A program made the position numbers and the translations under genes. This document shows, in pieces, positions 23,322 to 31,454 of a stretch of DNA of 64,000 nucleotides. Source of the DNA: Micromonospora citrea (GTDB lineage Bacteria > Actinomycetota > Actinomycetes > Mycobacteriales > Micromonosporaceae). The notes beneath the pieces were generated by a model that was not told the DNA's origin, did not search any database, and saw only the letters and a program-made list of their open reading frames with translations. Position 1 is the first letter of the stretch, and each line of letters begins with the position of its first letter. The stretch is taken from assembly GCF_900090315.1 (NCBI RefSeq), contig NZ_FMHZ01000002.1, forward strand, positions 4,124,501 through 4,188,500, read 5' to 3'.

Positions 23322-24898
23322 CCCGCACCCGTAAGCCCGTAGGCCGTATCGCGTTCGTCGGGGCCGGTCCCGGCGACCCGGGCCTGCTGACCCGCCGGGC
23401 GCACGACGCCCTGGTCGACGCCGACCAGGTGGTGTACGACCGGGGAGTCCCCGAGTCGCTGCTCGACGCCGTCCGTGCCCAGGCCAGGTCCGACGCCCAG
23501 TTCACCCCGGCCGAGGGCGCGCCGGGTGACGTGGCGAAGGTGCTGATCTCGGCGGCCCGCTCCGGGCTGAACGCGGTGCACCTGGTCGCAGGCGACCCGT
23601 TCGGCCACGAGTCGGTGGTCCGGGAGGTGCAGGCGGTGGCGCGTACCGCCGCGCACTTCGAGGTGGTGCCGGGCGTCGGCCAGGCCGAGGGCGTGGCGAC
23701 CTACGCCGGCGTACCGCTGCCGGGCGTACGCACGGCGGCCGACGTCGAGGACGTCAGCACGCTCGACTTCGACGCGCTGGCCGCGGCCGTCGGCCGGGGC
23801 TCGCTCGCGCTGGCCGTGGACGCCGGCGACCTCGCCGCGATCCGGGACGGGCTGCTCGCCGCCGGGGTGGACGGTGCCACCGGCGTCGGCGTGACCGGGG
23901 ACGGCACCGGCGAGACGCAGTACACCACCACGTCGACCGTGGACTCCTTCGTCGCGGCGGCGCTCGGCTTCACCGGCCGGGTGGTGCTCACCGTCGGCGA
24001 GGGCGTGGGCCAGCGGGACAAGCTGAGCTGGTGGGAGAACCGCCCGCTGTACGGGTGGAAGGTCCTCGTGCCCCGCACGAAGGAGCAGGCCGGCGTGATG
24101 AGCGCCCGGCTGCGCGCGTACGGGGCCATCCCGTGCGAGGTGCCGACGATCGCGGTCGAGCCGCCGCGCACCCCGGCCCAGATGGAGCGGGCGGTCAAGG
24201 GCCTGGTCGACGGCCGGTACGCCTGGGTGATCTTCACCTCGGTGAACGCGGTCCGCGCGGTCTGGGAGAAGTTCGCCGAGCACGGCCTGGACGCCCGGCA
24301 CTTCGGCGGCGTCAAGATCGCCTGCATCGGCGAGGCGACCGCCGACGCGGTCCGCGCGTTCGGCATCCAGCCCGAGCTGATCCCGTCGGGGGAGCAGTCC
24401 TCCGAGGGGCTGCTGGCCGAGTTCTCGCCGCACGACGAGATCCTCGACCCGGTCGGCCGGGTGCTGTTGCCGCGCGCCGACATCGCCACCGAGACCCTCG
24501 CCGCCGGGCTCACCGAGCGCGGGTGGGAGGTCGACGACGTGACCGCCTACCGCACGGTGCGCGCCGCTCCGCCGCCCGCCGAGATCCGGGACGCGATCAA
24601 GTCCGGTGGCTTCGACGCGGTGCTCTTCACCTCGTCCTCCACCGTCCGGAACCTGGTCGGCATCGCGGGGAAGCCGCACGCGCGTACCGTTGTTGCGGTG
24701 ATCGGGCCCAAGACGGCGGAGACCGCGACGGAGTTCGGCCTGCGGGTCGACGTCCAGCCGCCGCACGCCTCGGTCCCCGACCTGGTGGAGTCGCTCGCCG
24801 CCTACGCCGTCGAGCTGCGCGAGAAGCTCGCCGCCATGCCGGCGAAGCAGCGCCGCGGTTCGAAGGTGCAGGGGCCGACCGCCCTGAGGTTCCGGTAG
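23318..24898 (+). CDS. hemD: HemD fusion: uroporphyrinogen-III synthase with N-terminal SUMT-like domain
   Basis: A 526-residue fusion. The N-terminal ~240 residues resemble uroporphyrinogen-III C-methyltransferase: [37 protein letters not shown] and [19 protein letters not shown]. Key SUMT features are altered: GGDP is AGDP, the RGG segment is missing, and the usual PLTHR is PLPGV. The methyltransferase may therefore be degenerate. The C-terminal half (about 245-500) is a uroporphyrinogen-III synthase ([51 protein letters not shown]), which cyclises hydroxymethylbilane. Overlaps hemC by 4 nt. Confidence 0.9.
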   Translation: MTRTRKPVGRIAFVGAGPGDPGLLTRRAHDALVDADQVVYDRGVPESLLDAVRAQARSDAQFTPAEGAPGDVAKVLISAARSGLNAVHLVAGDPFGHESVVREVQAVARTAAHFEVVPGVGQAEGVATYAGVPLPGVRTAADVEDVSTLDFDALAAAVGRGSLALAVDAGDLAAIRDGLLAAGVDGATGVGVTGDGTGETQYTTTSTVDSFVAAALGFTGRVVLTVGEGVGQRDKLSWWENRPLYGWKVLVPRTKEQAGVMSARLRAYGAIPCEVPTIAVEPPRTPAQMERAVKGLVDGRYAWVIFTSVNAVRAVWEKFAEHGLDARHFGGVKIACIGEATADAVRAFGIQPELIPSGEQSSEGLLAEFSPHDEILDPVGRVLLPRADIATETLAAGLTERGWEVDDVTAYRTVRAAPPPAEIRDAIKSGGFDAVLFTSSSTVRNLVGIAGKPHARTVVAVIGPKTAETATEFGLRVDVQPPHASVPDLVESLAAYAVELREKLAAMPAKQRRGSKVQGPTALRFR

Positions 24899-24920
24899 TC
24901 GTCGTAGCAGGAGGCCCGTG

Positions 24921-25904
24921 ATGCCGTACCCCGAGATCCGGCCCCGCCGGCTGCGCCGCAACGCGGCAGTCCGGCGGCTGGTGTCCGAGACCCGCGTCGA
25001 CCCGGCCAATCTGGTCGTGCCGATGTTCGTCAAGGAGGGGCTGACTGAGCCGCGGACGATCGCGTCGCTCCCGGGGGTGCTCCAGCACTCCCGGGACTCG
25101 CTCCGCAAGGCAGCGGCCGAGGCGGTCGAGGCGGGCGTGGGCGGCATCATGCTCTTCGGGGTGCCGGAGCGGCGGGACGCCACCGGCTCCGGCGGCATCG
25201 ACCCGGGCGGCATCCTCAACGTCGCGATCCGCGACGTCGTGGCCGAGGTGGGCGACGCCACGGTCGTCATGAGCGACCTCTGCCTCGACGAGTTCACCTC
25301 GCACGGGCACTGCGGCCTGCTCACCCCCGGCGGCGAGGTGGACAACGACGCCACGCTGGCTTCGTACGCCGAGATGGCCGTGGCCCAGGCCACCGCCGGG
25401 GTCGGCGTGGTCGGGCCGTCCGGGATGATGGACGGCCAGGTCGGCGTGGTGCGCAGGGCGCTCGACGCCGCGGGCCACCAGGACGTGGCGGTGCTGGCGT
25501 ACGCCGTCAAGTACGCCTCGGCCTTCTACGGCCCCTTCCGTGACGCGGTGGAGTCGGCGCTGGAGGGCGACCGGCGCACCTACCAGCAGGATCCGACGAA
25601 CCTGCGGGAGTCGCTGCGCGAGGTCGAGCTGGACGTCGCCGAGGGCGCCGACATGGTGATGGTGAAGCCGGCGCTGCCGTACCTCGACGTGGTGTCGGCG
25701 GTCCGCGCGGCGGTCGACGTCCCGGTCGCCGCCTACCAGGTCTCCGGCGAGTACGCGATGGTCGAGGCGGCCGCCGCGAACGGCTGGATCGACCGCGAGC
25801 GGGTCATGCTGGAGACGCTCACCTCGATCCGGCGTGCCGGCGCGCAGATCATCCTCACCTACTGGGCGGTCGAGGCCGCCCAGCTCCTCCGCCAGCGCTA
25901 CTGA
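24921..25904 (+). CDS. hemB: Delta-aminolevulinic acid dehydratase (porphobilinogen synthase)
   Basis: A 327-residue enzyme joining two 5-aminolevulinates into porphobilinogen. Schiff-base lysines are in [16 protein letters not shown] (Lys197) and [12 protein letters not shown] (Lys249). The metal loop reads [16 protein letters not shown]: two of the three zinc cysteines are present (121 and 131) but the middle one is Asp123, so metal use may differ from E. coli. GGAG lies 7 nt before ATG 24921. The 22-bp gap after hemD keeps it in the rex-hem transcript. Confidence 0.95.
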   Translation: MPYPEIRPRRLRRNAAVRRLVSETRVDPANLVVPMFVKEGLTEPRTIASLPGVLQHSRDSLRKAAAEAVEAGVGGIMLFGVPERRDATGSGGIDPGGILNVAIRDVVAEVGDATVVMSDLCLDEFTSHGHCGLLTPGGEVDNDATLASYAEMAVAQATAGVGVVGPSGMMDGQVGVVRRALDAAGHQDVAVLAYAVKYASAFYGPFRDAVESALEGDRRTYQQDPTNLRESLREVELDVAEGADMVMVKPALPYLDVVSAVRAAVDVPVAAYQVSGEYAMVEAAAANGWIDRERVMLETLTSIRRAGAQIILTYWAVEAAQLLRQRY

Positions 25905-26132
25905 CCGGTCCCGACACCGCGTCCTGGTCCCGACCGCCCGGCAGCGCCCGGTCGCGCCGGTGTCCGGTCGTGCCGGTAAGCGCTCGCTCGTGCCGGACGC
26001 CGCGTCGGCGAACCATTTCGCCACAGCCGGCGGGGTGCCGGCCAGCATCATCGCGATCAGGCGCCGGCAAGCCACGCATGATCGTCACTCATCGTGTTCA
26101 TGGCTGCGATCCCCGTACCTTTTCCTCACACG

Positions 26133-26201
26133 CTTTGCTCTGCACCCATACCCGCACCGGTAACCGAGGGTGCCCGGTGCGGATGTGGGTGCAGAGCAAA
26201 G
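26133..26201. repeat. Long palindromic element (28-bp arms)
   Basis: Arms 26133-26160 and 26174-26201 match as inverted repeats at 26 of 28 positions around a 13-nt loop. The arms contain TTGCTCTGCACCCA and its complement. It lies 228 bp after hemB. It is too long and distant for a routine terminator and looks like a mobile or REP-type palindrome, though termination is possible. Confidence 0.8.
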
Positions 26202-26410
26202 GGCGCGCGGCGAGTTCCTGGCCGGCTCCGCGCCGACCCATGAATGTGCTGTTCAGGAGGGTGTCCGCCCTGGCCGGCTCCCCGTAAGCCGTTTAGTGAC
26301 GCTCGTGCCGGTACGGAGAGTGACCGTCGGGCGCTCTTCGCGCTGATGTCACGCAGAGTCATTTCGGGCGCTGGGTGACCGGCTGCTCGTCCCGATTGAG
26401 CGCCCTTACG

Positions 26411-26440
26411 TTTTCCACAGGCGGATGTGTTTTCCACAGG
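26411..26440. repeat. Two direct repeats of TTTTCCACAGG
   Basis: Copies at 26411-26421 and 26430-26440, spaced 19 bp start to start. Each contains TTTTCCACA, one base from the DnaA box TTATCCACA. With only two imperfect copies they are more likely a regulatory site of the following HTH gene than an origin. Confidence 0.5.
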
Positions 26441-26491
26441 TCGAGCGGGCAGGATTGCGGGCGGGGCGCGCCGGCCGCGACGGGTGACGGG

Positions 26492-26920
26492 ATGACCGAC
26501 GCTTCCTCCGCCGAACCGGAGAACGACGACCACGCCGGCTGCGACAACCACGCTGGCTGCGACAACAGGGCCGGCTGCGACAACAGGGCCGGCTGCGACG
26601 ACCAGACCGGCTGCGGCGATGGGGCCGGTTACGACCACCGAACCGGCTGCGGCGAGCAGCGCGACTCGGGGGCGCAGCCGGGTCCCGGTCGTCAGCCCGG
26701 TGTCCGTGACCAGCCGGACGCGGATTGGCCGGTGCTGTTGACCAAGCCGTTCGACGTTCCGTGGCCCGCCGCCGGCATCGTCCGGGCGGTCCGGCGCCGG
26801 GCCGACCTCAGCCAACGTGAACTGGCCCGATGGGCGGGGGTGCACCACGCCACCGTGGGGCGGGAACCGGACCCGGAACCGAGGTCAGGACCGAAGCCGG
26901 AGTCGGAGCCGGGGCCGTGA
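26492..26920 (+). CDS. Truncated XRE-type HTH protein with Cys-rich repeats
   Basis: A 142-residue protein. Residues about 18-50 carry repeats of the form AGCDN and TGCGD with regularly spaced cysteines, then Gly/Gln-rich sequence. The C-terminus has DVPWPAAGIVRAVRRRADL and LSQRELARWAGVHHATVGR, the first helices of an XRE HTH, but instead of the expected IEAG continuation it runs into a Glu/Pro tail and stops. It is probably a decayed or shortened regulator. A fuller homologue would show what was lost. ATG 26492 is chosen; the frame is open further upstream. Confidence 0.5.
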   Translation: MTDASSAEPENDDHAGCDNHAGCDNRAGCDNRAGCDDQTGCGDGAGYDHRTGCGEQRDSGAQPGPGRQPGVRDQPDADWPVLLTKPFDVPWPAAGIVRAVRRRADLSQRELARWAGVHHATVGREPDPEPRSGPKPESEPGP

Positions 26921-26924
26921 ACGG

Positions 26925-26969
26925 CCGACGGTCCGCTGGCCGGGTGCTCCCCGGCCAGCGGACCGTCGG
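26925..26969. terminator. Bidirectional terminator hairpin
   Basis: A 20-bp perfect stem (26925-26944 with 26950-26969) and 5-nt loop between the convergent HTH and nuclease genes. Confidence 0.88.
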
Positions 26970-26988
26970 AACGGGCCGTCGAGCGACG

Positions 26989-29900
26989 TCAGTCGTCGTC
27001 GGTGATGGTGCCCACCGCGACCGGGTCGGCGAGGCGCAGCCCCGGCACGCCGGCCACCAGCAGCGTCAGCCTCTCGTCGGCCTCCGGCTTGCGGTCGCCG
27101 CGCACGGTCACCGGGAACACCACCGACGTCTGCCCGGCCGCGAGGACCTTGCAGCCGACGTACGGCTCGTAGTCGGCGCCGGCCTGGGCCGTGGTGCCGT
27201 ACGTGGTGGCGCAGAGCAGCACGGGCTGGGACAGCGGCCGGGACACCGTGGCGGTGAAGTCGAGCTGCCGGGTGCCCTTGTCGCCCTCGACCACCGAGAC
27301 GTCGGCGACGCTCAGCGCGGCCCGCGAGCGGAACCGGGCCACCTGCGGGTCGTGGTCGCTGGAGCCGCGAGTGCCGTCGGCGGCGTGGTCGGCGGGCCAG
27401 TCGGCGTTGATGTGCGCCGCCCGCATCTGCACCAGGTCCCGGTGCAGCGCGCCGTTGACGAACAGGTGGTCCAGCGTCTGCGCCTGCCCTTCGAAGCTGT
27501 ACGAGTAGGCGGACGACGGCGCGTCGGCGAGCAGGTCGTCCCAGAGGTTGCGCATGCCGGCGGCGTACAGCGGCCCGAGCTGGTCCGACGGGATCGGCTC
27601 CGCCGCCGTGGCGATCGGGTCGTCGGGGCGGGGGAAGACGTTCAGGTCCCCGCCGTACACCACCCGTGCGTGCGGGTCTGACGCCTCGACGGCGGCGACG
27701 ATCGCGGCGCCGTACGCGGCCTGCTCCCGGCGCTGCCCGACCCGGCTGTCCGGCCCGGACGAGTAGTGGTTGCTGGCGGCCCACAGCGTGTACCGCTCGG
27801 TGGAGCCGGGTGCCGCGGCGACGGTGAACTTGCCGAGCTGCGGAGCGCGGGTGAAGACGTTGTCGCCGTCCTTGCCGGTGGACGTGTCCACGTCGGCGGG
27901 GAGCACGGCGTTGAGCGCCTTCGGGTTCTGCACGTCGGCGTTGCCCGGCAGGCCCGCGCCCCGGTAGGCCACCGTCGGCGCCGAACCCAGCAGCGGGTCG
28001 TCGGCGGTCGCCTCGGCCAGCGAGACCCGGTCGGTGCGGTACAGGAAGGCCGCGGTGATGCCCCGCGCGTCCGCGCCGCTGCGGTCGTACGCGGCGGCGT
28101 AGGCCGGGCCGCCGTTGGCCGCGATGGTCAGCGCCAGGTCCTGCAGGCTGTCCGGCGCGCCGTCCGCGTTGTCGGTGGTGCCGCAGACCAGCCGACCGTC
28201 CGAGACCGAGCAGATGTCCTGGTCCTCGGCCTCCTGCACCAGGATCAGGTCCGGCGAGTGCAGGTCGGTGGTGATCTGATCGGCCAGCGCGGCGAGCTGC
28301 TCGCGGTACTCCTGCTCACTGCCCGGCACGTAGTCGAACGGCGGGCGTACCCCGGTGCAGCCGGCGTTGCCGGCGAAGTCGCAGCCGTCGAACGGGTCGT
28401 CACGGTGGTCGTACAGGTTCTCGACGTTGTAGGTCGCGACCGCGAGCTCCTCCGACCGGTTGGCCGGCTGCGGCGGGTGGTTCGTCGACGGGTCGGTCCC
28501 GCCGGTGAACGCGGCCTGCTCGACCTGCACGCCGTACTTCTCGAACGAGTAGTAGAGGCCGCCGATGGCGTCGGCGGTCAGCGTGTCGAACGTGCGGGCG
28601 GGCGGAAGCAGCGCGCCGCTGTCGCCCGTGGCGCCCTTGACGCCCATGCTGCCGAGCAGGATGCGCTGGCCGTTGCCGTCGTCGAAGCGGCGGGTCGGGT
28701 CGTTGTCCAGCGGGTGCGCGTCCCGGAACACCCGGCGGGCGTACGGGTCGGCGCGGTCCAGCAGCGGGTCGTCCCGGTCGATCACGAAGACCTCGCCGTC
28801 GGCGGTGGAGGCGAAGACGTTCCGCCCGCTCACCGCGCCGGAGCCGGCCCGCACCCGCAGCCGGGCGCCCTCGTGCCGCTCCCAGAACCGTTGCGCGTCG
28901 GCCAGCTCGACCGGCGGCACCGCGTCGGCCACCTCGACCTCGGCGTTCACGTCGACGCCGGAGGCGAGCTTGCGGACCAGCGACGCGCCGGAGAGCTGGG
29001 TGAAGTTGAAGTACTCCGAGACCCGCGCCCGGAGCACGACCTCGTCTCCGACCGTCGGCACGTAGCCGCCGATCAGCGAGGTGAACCCGCCCATGAAGAC
29101 GAAGATGCCGTCCGAGCTGGTGGGGTCGCCGTCGGTGGCGTCCTTGCGGCTCTGCAGGAAGAAGCCGCGCTGGTCGCGGCCCGACGAGTCGCGCGCCAGG
29201 GTCAGCTGGGTGATCACGCCGCGCACGTCGTACAGCGTGCTGCTGGTCCCGTTGCCGGAGGCCGGCGCGAGCGGGGACCGGTCGGCCGGCCCGGCCTCGC
29301 CGGCGGTGGTCGGGCCCTGCACCTCGCCGACGGTCAGCTCGCGGGTGACCTGCACGGCCAGGGTGCAGGTGGCCGTGCCGCCGTCCGCGTCGGTCGCGGT
29401 CAGCACCACGGTGTACGCCCCGGCGGCCAGGTCGGCGCTCGCGCGAACCGTGGCGCGGGCGGTGCCGCCGACCGCGTCGGCCGGGGTGACGGCCGTACGC
29501 GCGACGGAGCCGGCGGCAGGGGTCGGGCTGACCGAGGTGAGCGCCACGTCGACGATCCGGTCGTCGGGGTCGACGGCGGTGACCTCCCGGGTCGCCGCCG
29601 TGCCGGCCGGGGTCACCAGGGCCGGGCCGCAGGTGAGCGTCGCCGGCGCGTCGACCGGCCCACCGCCGTCGACGGTGTGCGTGCCGAGCCCGTCGAACGT
29701 GTCGACGGGGAAGCCGGCCCACTGGGCGGCCGGGTCGAACGCGTCGGACGGGTCGGTGTCGCCGGCGGTGACGGCGGCCGACCGGCGCAGCGTGTTGTCG
29801 GCGGTGCTGGTGACGCCGGCGCCCCACTCGGTGCCCGGGTCGACGCCGACCTGGCCGATCGAGTCGAGCACGGTGCCGCCCCGGCGCAGCACGATCGCGT

Positions 29901-30267
29901 CGTCGCCGTTGAACAGGCTGGCGGTGGTGGTCTGGTCGGCCCGGTCGAGGATCCCGGCCGCGGCCGAGGCGGAGGCGAGGACGAAGGTGTCGCCGGCCGC
30001 GACGGTCCCGGTCAGCGCCAGGTTCGTCGGGTTGGTGGAGCCGTTGAAGTGCAGCTGGAGCTGGTATCCGCCGGCGGCCAGGTCGACGGCGGCGCCGGTG
30101 CCGTTGAACAGCTCGATCGCCTTGTTGTTCGACGAGCCTTCGACGTACTCGGAGATGAACAGGTCGGTGGGCGCGGCGCTGGCCGCGGTGGGTGCGACGC
30201 CGACTGCCGCCGCGGTCACGGCGGCGGTGGCGGTCGCGAGCGCGGCAAGAGTGCGGCGCGGGCGCAT
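26989..30267 (-). CDS. Secreted ExeM/NucH-type extracellular nuclease with lamin-tail and Calx-beta domains
   Basis: A 1092-residue exported protein. A signal peptide (about 1-32, ends ASAAPTD) precedes a lamin-tail domain (33-140, DLFISEYVEGSSNNKAIEL). The middle holds an OB-like region and the endonuclease/exonuclease/phosphatase core: ATYNVENLYD (about 610), LILVQEAEDQD, VYGGDLNVF and GSSDHDPQVARF (about 970) supply metal and catalytic Asp/His residues. A Calx-beta-like domain (about 990-1092, VVEGDKGTRQLDF) ends the protein. It probably degrades extracellular DNA for nutrient or matrix turnover. ATG 30267 has GGAGG upstream. No phosphate-box-like site was looked for in detail. Confidence 0.92.
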   Translation of the reverse strand: MRPRRTLAALATATAAVTAAAVGVAPTAASAAPTDLFISEYVEGSSNNKAIELFNGTGAAVDLAAGGYQLQLHFNGSTNPTNLALTGTVAAGDTFVLASASAAAGILDRADQTTTASLFNGDDAIVLRRGGTVLDSIGQVGVDPGTEWGAGVTSTADNTLRRSAAVTAGDTDPSDAFDPAAQWAGFPVDTFDGLGTHTVDGGGPVDAPATLTCGPALVTPAGTAATREVTAVDPDDRIVDVALTSVSPTPAAGSVARTAVTPADAVGGTARATVRASADLAAGAYTVVLTATDADGGTATCTLAVQVTRELTVGEVQGPTTAGEAGPADRSPLAPASGNGTSSTLYDVRGVITQLTLARDSSGRDQRGFFLQSRKDATDGDPTSSDGIFVFMGGFTSLIGGYVPTVGDEVVLRARVSEYFNFTQLSGASLVRKLASGVDVNAEVEVADAVPPVELADAQRFWERHEGARLRVRAGSGAVSGRNVFASTADGEVFVIDRDDPLLDRADPYARRVFRDAHPLDNDPTRRFDDGNGQRILLGSMGVKGATGDSGALLPPARTFDTLTADAIGGLYYSFEKYGVQVEQAAFTGGTDPSTNHPPQPANRSEELAVATYNVENLYDHRDDPFDGCDFAGNAGCTGVRPPFDYVPGSEQEYREQLAALADQITTDLHSPDLILVQEAEDQDICSVSDGRLVCGTTDNADGAPDSLQDLALTIAANGGPAYAAAYDRSGADARGITAAFLYRTDRVSLAEATADDPLLGSAPTVAYRGAGLPGNADVQNPKALNAVLPADVDTSTGKDGDNVFTRAPQLGKFTVAAAPGSTERYTLWAASNHYSSGPDSRVGQRREQAAYGAAIVAAVEASDPHARVVYGGDLNVFPRPDDPIATAAEPIPSDQLGPLYAAGMRNLWDDLLADAPSSAYSYSFEGQAQTLDHLFVNGALHRDLVQMRAAHINADWPADHAADGTRGSSDHDPQVARFRSRAALSVADVSVVEGDKGTRQLDFTATVSRPLSQPVLLCATTYGTTAQAGADYEPYVGCKVLAAGQTSVVFPVTVRGDRKPEADERLTLLVAGVPGLRLADPVAVGTITDDD

Positions 30268-30365
30268 GAGGCCTCCACGATGGGTGGACGGGGAACTAAC
30301 GCACGTTAAGGGGCGTTGCTGACCCTCGTCCATCCCCCACCGGAGGCGATTGGTGAACCTCCCGG

Positions 30366-31382
30366 TCAACGTCCGGCGTCGAGACGGTGCACCAGTTCGG
30401 CCACGTCGACGCTGTATTCGCACCACTCGCGGTCCGGACGGTAGCCGAGCTCGGCGTTGACCTTGAGCATGGCCTCGTTGGCCTGCGCGTTCCAGGTCTG
30501 CACCTCGGTCAGCTCCGGTGCCGCCGAGCGCAGCTCCAGCAGCATCCGGGCCTTGATCGCCCGGTCGATGCCGTAGCCCCGGTGGTCCTGCACGACGATG
30601 GTGTCGTACTGGTCGGCCCGGGTGGGATGCTGGGCCGGCACCACCACCTCGGTCAGGCCGGCCACCTCCCCGGTCTGCTCGTGGAGGGCGAGCACGATGT
30701 AGGGCTTCATGCCCCGCCGGTGCAGGCAGTCCAGGCTGTCCCGCAGCCGCTGCGGGTCGTAAGAGCTGGGGCGCAGGTCGCCGTCGTCGACGTCGCGCAC
30801 CTCGGCCTTGGCCCGGGCGTACGCCTCGATCAGCTCGTCCGGCGGGCCGCCGGGACAGAACTCCAGGTGGTAGCCCGCACCGATGCCGGTGGCCATCTCG
30901 GCCAGCTCGGCCCAGTCCACCCCGGACAGGTCCAGCACGCTGCGGGTCTCGACGTACTCCTTGGAGAAGCCGAGCGACTCGAAGAAGGCGACGGCCGGCG
31001 TGTCGCCGACCACCTCCACCCCGATCGACTGGAAGCCCTCCTGGTAGACGCGGCGGGCGGCGACCAGGACGAGGTCACGGCCGAGCCCGCTGCGCCGCTG
31101 CGAGGGGTGCACCAGCACCTCCAGCACGCCGATGTCGCCGAGCAGGAGCACGTTGACCTGGCCGAGGATCGGCCCCGGCGCCCCGTCGGCGGCCGGCCCC
31201 GCCTGGGCGACCCAGCAGATCCGCCGCTCGCCGGGCATGACCTCGGAGAGGTATTCCCGCAGGGAACTCTCCCGCCACGGCGGATCCTGCGGCAGATCGG
31301 CCGCCAGGACCGCGTTCAGCGTGCCCAGCAGCGACGCGATCTCGGCGGACGAGGCGGTCCTGGGGTCCCACTCGCGCACCAT
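30366..31382 (-). CDS. Tandem GNAT-family N-acetyltransferase
   Basis: A 338-residue protein with two GNAT folds. The N-terminal one carries VLEVLVHPSQRRSGLGRDLV, an acetyl-CoA pyrophosphate loop, then FFESLGF. The C-terminal one has IVVQDHRGYGIDRAIKARML and WNAQANEAMLKVNAELGY. The two-domain layout resembles mycothiol synthase MshD, but nothing nearby supports that role, so substrate is open. ATG 31382 is taken; GTG 31379 would sit 7 nt after a TAGACA box and could be a leaderless start. The frame is open about 18 residues further upstream. Confidence 0.85.
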   Translation of the reverse strand: MVREWDPRTASSAEIASLLGTLNAVLAADLPQDPPWRESSLREYLSEVMPGERRICWVAQAGPAADGAPGPILGQVNVLLLGDIGVLEVLVHPSQRRSGLGRDLVLVAARRVYQEGFQSIGVEVVGDTPAVAFFESLGFSKEYVETRSVLDLSGVDWAELAEMATGIGAGYHLEFCPGGPPDELIEAYARAKAEVRDVDDGDLRPSSYDPQRLRDSLDCLHRRGMKPYIVLALHEQTGEVAGLTEVVVPAQHPTRADQYDTIVVQDHRGYGIDRAIKARMLLELRSAAPELTEVQTWNAQANEAMLKVNAELGYRPDREWCEYSVDVAELVHRLDAGR

Positions 31383-31454
31383 CACCTGTCTAGCTTGCCG
31401 GTAACGGCTGCCCGGGGGAAGTGTCCAGTTCTCCAATGTGCGCGGACGATCACT

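Larger units (their letters stand above)
25905..26491. other. 587-bp intergenic region downstream of hemB
   Basis: No convincing gene. It holds the long palindrome at 26133-26201 and two TTTTCCACAGG direct repeats at 26411-26440 just before the truncated HTH gene. Confidence 0.6.

Noticed and set aside
26411..26440. Replication origin suggested by DnaA-box-like repeats
   Set aside because: Only two imperfect copies, no AT-rich unwinding region, and no dnaA, dnaN or parAB nearby.
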